From NCBI GenBank assembly GCA_022793355.1, contig JAAWCR010000147.1:1-16934 (forward strand): a stretch of 16,934 nt of DNA, written 5' to 3'. The DNA comes from Lawsonibacter sp. GTDB lineage: Bacteria; Bacillota; Clostridia; Oscillospirales; Oscillospiraceae. How positions within the stretch are numbered: position 1 is the first letter of the stretch; each line of letters starts with the position of its first letter. The notes beneath the pieces were generated by a model, which was not told the origin of the DNA, did not search any database, and worked only from the letters and a program-made list of their open reading frames with translations. Positions 14,755-16,934 of this stretch are shown in pieces. Made by a program: the position numbers and the translations under genes.

Positions 14755-15371
14755 TTCGCAATCTAATATTTGATATGGGAAATGTGCTGATTCACTGGGA
14801 CCCGCCGCGTTTCATGGAGCGGATGGGGCTGCCAGAGGAGGACCGCGCACTGCTGCTGACGGAGGTGTTTGGCAGTGTTGAGTGGATTCAAACGGATCGG
14901 GGAACGCTCAGCTTTGAAGACGGGCTGAAGGAAATGTGCGCCCGCCTGCCGGAACGGCTCCACCGTGCGGCCCGGGAGCTGACCCTGGACTGGTGGAAGG
15001 ACAATCTGCTTCCCGTGGAGGGAATGGCGGAGCTGGTTCGTGAGCTGAAAGGACTGGGCTACAACATCTATCTGCTGTCCAACGCCAAGCTGGATCTGCA
15101 CCAGTATTTTGATCGCATCCCGGGCAGCGAGTGTTTTGACGGGATGATTGTCTCCGCCGACTGGAAGCTGCTCAAGCCCCAGCCCGAGCTGTATCATGTA
15201 CTGCTCCGGGAATACGGCCTGAAGGCGGAGGAGTGTTTCTTTACCGACGATTTGAACATTAACATTGAAGCCGCCGTACTGGTGGGCATGTCTGGAACGG
15301 TGTTCCGCGGCGTGGCCGGGCTGCGCCGGACCCTCACGGAGGCGGGGGTGCCGGTAAAGGCGGCGGACTAA
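14751..15371 (+). CDS. HAD superfamily hydrolase, YihX / sugar-phosphatase-like
   Basis: A 206-residue HAD subfamily IA phosphatase. Motif I is FDMGNVL (7-13) with nucleophile Asp8; Gly10 stands where most HAD phosphatases have the second Asp, as in the YihX-type (alpha-D-glucose-1-phosphate phosphatase) branch. Motif II is LLSNA (108-112), motif III the Lys142 of LKPQPELY, motif IV TDDLNINIEAA (165-175) with Asp166/Asp167. The cap domain spans about 18-90. The substrate cannot be fixed from sequence; a hexose phosphate is a reasonable guess. The start overlaps the folD stop by 4 nt with only a weak GAGAGG upstream, so translation is probably coupled to folD. Confidence 0.85.
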   Translation: MIRNLIFDMGNVLIHWDPPRFMERMGLPEEDRALLLTEVFGSVEWIQTDRGTLSFEDGLKEMCARLPERLHRAARELTLDWWKDNLLPVEGMAELVRELKGLGYNIYLLSNAKLDLHQYFDRIPGSECFDGMIVSADWKLLKPQPELYHVLLREYGLKAEECFFTDDLNINIEAAVLVGMSGTVFRGVAGLRRTLTEAGVPVKAAD

Positions 15372-15392
15372 AGGCGGCGGGGGGGAAGCGGC

Positions 15393-16217
15393 ATGGAACG
15401 GCATAGTGTTCTGTATCACTACACCGACTTTCAGGCGGTGGACGGCATTCTGCGCTGTGCCCAGCTGCGTGTGAACAACGTCCTGCGCATGAATGACTCG
15501 GCGGAGATGCGCCATTTTATGAAGCGGCTGTGCGCCGCCATCGCGGAGCGGCTGGAGCAGGACGGCCGGCCGGACCAGGCCGGCCAGGTCCGGCTGCTCT
15601 TCCACGAGGAGCTGAAAAAGGAGTATTCCGCCTTCGCTGCCTGCTTCTCCTTTCACCGGGACGACGCGGCCCAGTGGGAACGGTACGGCAACCGGGGCCG
15701 GGGGGTGTGCATCGCCTTTCAGCGGGAGTACCTTCAGCGGATGGCCAGGGGGGCCCTGTCTCTGCAGCGGGTCTTTTATCAGGACAGCATGGCCGGCCAC
15801 CCCATGGTGGAGGTGTTCTGCCATCTGATTGAGGAGGGGGAGGAGCCGTCCGGAGAGAGGCTGAGGCAGGCCATGCGGGAGGCGTGGGCCTGTTCGGTGT
15901 CCTTTAAGCACCCCTCCTTCTCCTCGGAGTATGAGACGCGGCTGGTGGTGTCCCCCTTTGAGAAGGAGGAGCTTCCTGTGCGCCCCTGTTACCACGTGAG
16001 CAAGGAGCGGATAAAAAAATACTATCCGCTGGACCTGAAAGCCATGTGCGAGGAGGCGGGCATCGGCATTGAGGACCTGATCCGCGAGATCATCATTGGG
16101 CCGGATTCCACCCAGTCAGCCGCGATTTTCCAGGATTACCTGCGGGATAACGGCCTGAGGGGCCTGGCAGAGCGGGTGTCGCTGTCCGACTGCCCTCTGC
16201 GGGGACTTATGACATAA
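15393..16217 (+). CDS. DUF2971 domain-containing protein, function unknown
   Basis: A 274-residue soluble protein with the DUF2971 pattern. The N-terminal LYHYT (7-11) is followed by VDGILRCAQLRVNN and the MNDSAE block (33-38). A central CFSFHRDDAAQWERYG stretch (84-99) leads to GRGVCIAF (102-109). Later come FKHPSFSSEYETRLVV (171-186) and EIIIGP (232-237). The biochemical role is not established. The opening YHYT-x(n)-IL pattern and the later Glu-rich E-Y-E-x-R segment recall ADP-ribosyltransferase-fold proteins such as DarT; that is a suggestion only. It starts 21 nt after the HAD gene with a GGGGGAAG ribosome site and is probably cotranscribed. No signal peptide or membrane segment is seen. 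Its link to the surrounding housekeeping genes is unclear. Confidence 0.8.
   Translation: MERHSVLYHYTDFQAVDGILRCAQLRVNNVLRMNDSAEMRHFMKRLCAAIAERLEQDGRPDQAGQVRLLFHEELKKEYSAFAACFSFHRDDAAQWERYGNRGRGVCIAFQREYLQRMARGALSLQRVFYQDSMAGHPMVEVFCHLIEEGEEPSGERLRQAMREAWACSVSFKHPSFSSEYETRLVVSPFEKEELPVRPCYHVSKERIKKYYPLDLKAMCEEAGIGIEDLIREIIIGPDSTQSAAIFQDYLRDNGLRGLAERVSLSDCPLRGLMT
15564..15585. repeat. Tandem GGCCGGCC palindromes inside the DUF2971 gene
   Basis: GGCCGGCC occurs at 15564-15571 and again at 15578-15585, separated by 6 bp. Because each copy is self-complementary, the transcript could form an 8-bp all-GC stem with a 6-nt loop. It codes for the charged linker GRPDQAGQ and lacks a U-run. Coding composition may explain it. 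Confidence 0.6.
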
Positions 16218-16231
16218 GGGAGAGATACTTA

Positions 16232-16934
16232 ATGTATAATTTTGACCAAAAGCTGGACCAGCGGGGCTTTGACGTAAAGTGGGACGCCCCCCGATACCCT
16301 GTGGCGCAGGACAAGCCCCTTATCCCCATGTGGGTGGCCGATATGGACTTCGCCGTGCCGGACTGTGTGATACATGCCATCCAGAACCGGCTGAAGCACC
16401 CCACCTTCGGCTACTGCGACGACCCGGACCCCAACTTTGCCCAGTCCATCCTGCACTGGGTTCGGGGACGCCGGGGGGTGACGGACCTGCGGCCTGAGCT
16501 GATTCGCTATCAGAATTCCGCCCTGGGCGGGGTGGTGGCCGCCATCAAGACCCTCACCCAGCCGGGGGACCCGGTGCTGGTCCATCTGCCCAACTACAAC
16601 GGCTTTACCCACGCCATCGCCGACGCGGAACGCCGCCTGGTGGGTTCCCCCCTGGTCCGGGACGGGGAAGGCCTGTTTCGGATAGACCTGGAGGATATGG
16701 AACAGCGGATTTTGGCGGAAAACGTCAAGTGCCTTCTCTTCTGCGCCCCTCACAACCCCACCGGCCGGGTGTGGAGCCGGGAGGAGACCGAGCAGGTCTG
16801 CGCCCTGTGCGAGAAGCACGGGGTGTCCATCATCTCCGACGAGGTGTGGGCCGATTTTGTCTACGCCCCGGCCCGGCATGTGCCGGTCACGCAGGCGTCC
16901 GGCTACGCCCACGAGCACACCATTACCATCTGCG
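16232..16934 (+). CDS. MalY/PatB family PLP-dependent aminotransferase / cystathionine beta-lyase-like (partial, 3' end off the window)
   Basis: N-terminal 234 residues of a fold-type I PLP enzyme of the MalY/PatB branch, which includes C-S beta-lyases (cystathionine to homocysteine, pyruvate and ammonia). Family features: MYNFDQKLDQRGFDVKWD at the start, then PMWVADMDFAVP (32-43), FGYCD, the cofactor-site motif APHNPTGRVWSREE, and SDEVWADFVY. The PLP-binding lysine lies beyond the right edge. The ATG at 16232 has AAGGGAG at 16216-16222, 9 nt upstream, and lies 14 nt after the DUF2971 stop. Two motifs differ from usual: PNYNGF where most members read PVYxPF, and QNSALGGVV where GVVPAL is common, so substrate preference may differ. 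The frame is open to the last base. Confidence 0.9.
   Translation, partial: MYNFDQKLDQRGFDVKWDAPRYPVAQDKPLIPMWVADMDFAVPDCVIHAIQNRLKHPTFGYCDDPDPNFAQSILHWVRGRRGVTDLRPELIRYQNSALGGVVAAIKTLTQPGDPVLVHLPNYNGFTHAIADAERRLVGSPLVRDGEGLFRIDLEDMEQRILAENVKCLLFCAPHNPTGRVWSREETEQVCALCEKHGVSIISDEVWADFVYAPARHVPVTQASGYAHEHTITIC

Noticed and set aside
1..16934. tRNA, rRNA, CRISPR array, insertion sequence, integrase or attachment site
   Set aside because: Scanning found no regularly spaced repeats, cloverleaf candidates in the gaps, transposase motifs or terminal inverted repeats. All sizeable stretches are ordinary coding sequence.

Overview
The window looks like a chromosomal segment of a GC-rich Gram-positive anaerobe, most plausibly an Oscillospirales-type Clostridia (Flavonifractor/Lawsonibacter/Oscillibacter-like). 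The reasons are the Firmicutes gene order ylxM-ffh-rpsP, the paired M16-peptidase-like genes ymfF/ymfH tied to EF-P 5-aminopentanol modification, strong AGGAGG-type ribosome sites at most starts, and a GC-rich composition. The taxonomic call is inference. I see no mobile element, CRISPR array, rRNA or tRNA.

Left part (1-2104, minus strand): an SRP/ribosome operon, ylxM -> ffh -> rpsP, the last gene running off the left edge. It starts from a near-consensus promoter (TTGACA-N17-TATGCT) at 2188-2160.

Centre (2285-9445, plus strand): one 7.2-kb gene for a 2386-residue cyclic beta-1,2-glucan synthase-like protein. It holds a membrane-embedded GT84-type glycosyltransferase, a central GH189-like cyclising domain and a C-terminal GH94 phosphorylase-like domain. 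Its promoter lies back to back with the ylxM promoter, only 10 bp between the two -35 hexamers. Each promoter carries its own perfect inverted repeat near the predicted transcription start; this 120-bp divergent control region is the most unusual non-coding part of the window.

A small class I SAM-dependent methyltransferase gene (9463-10092, minus) converges on the glucan synthase gene with 17 bp between stop codons, and diverges from the next operon across a 265-bp gap.

Right part (10358 to end, plus strand): a tight co-directional run ymfF-ymfH-lgt-folD-HAD phosphatase-DUF2971-MalY/PatB-type aminotransferase (cut by the right edge). Gaps run from -4 to +21 nt, so a single operon is likely at least through the HAD gene. 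The genes touch EF-P modification, lipoprotein maturation, one-carbon metabolism, and a DUF2971 protein of unknown function with an N-terminal signature resembling ADP-ribosyltransferase-fold proteins. I found no clearly novel multi-gene system; the best leads are the paired operator-like repeats, the compact glucan synthase in a presumed Gram-positive, and the DUF2971 gene.
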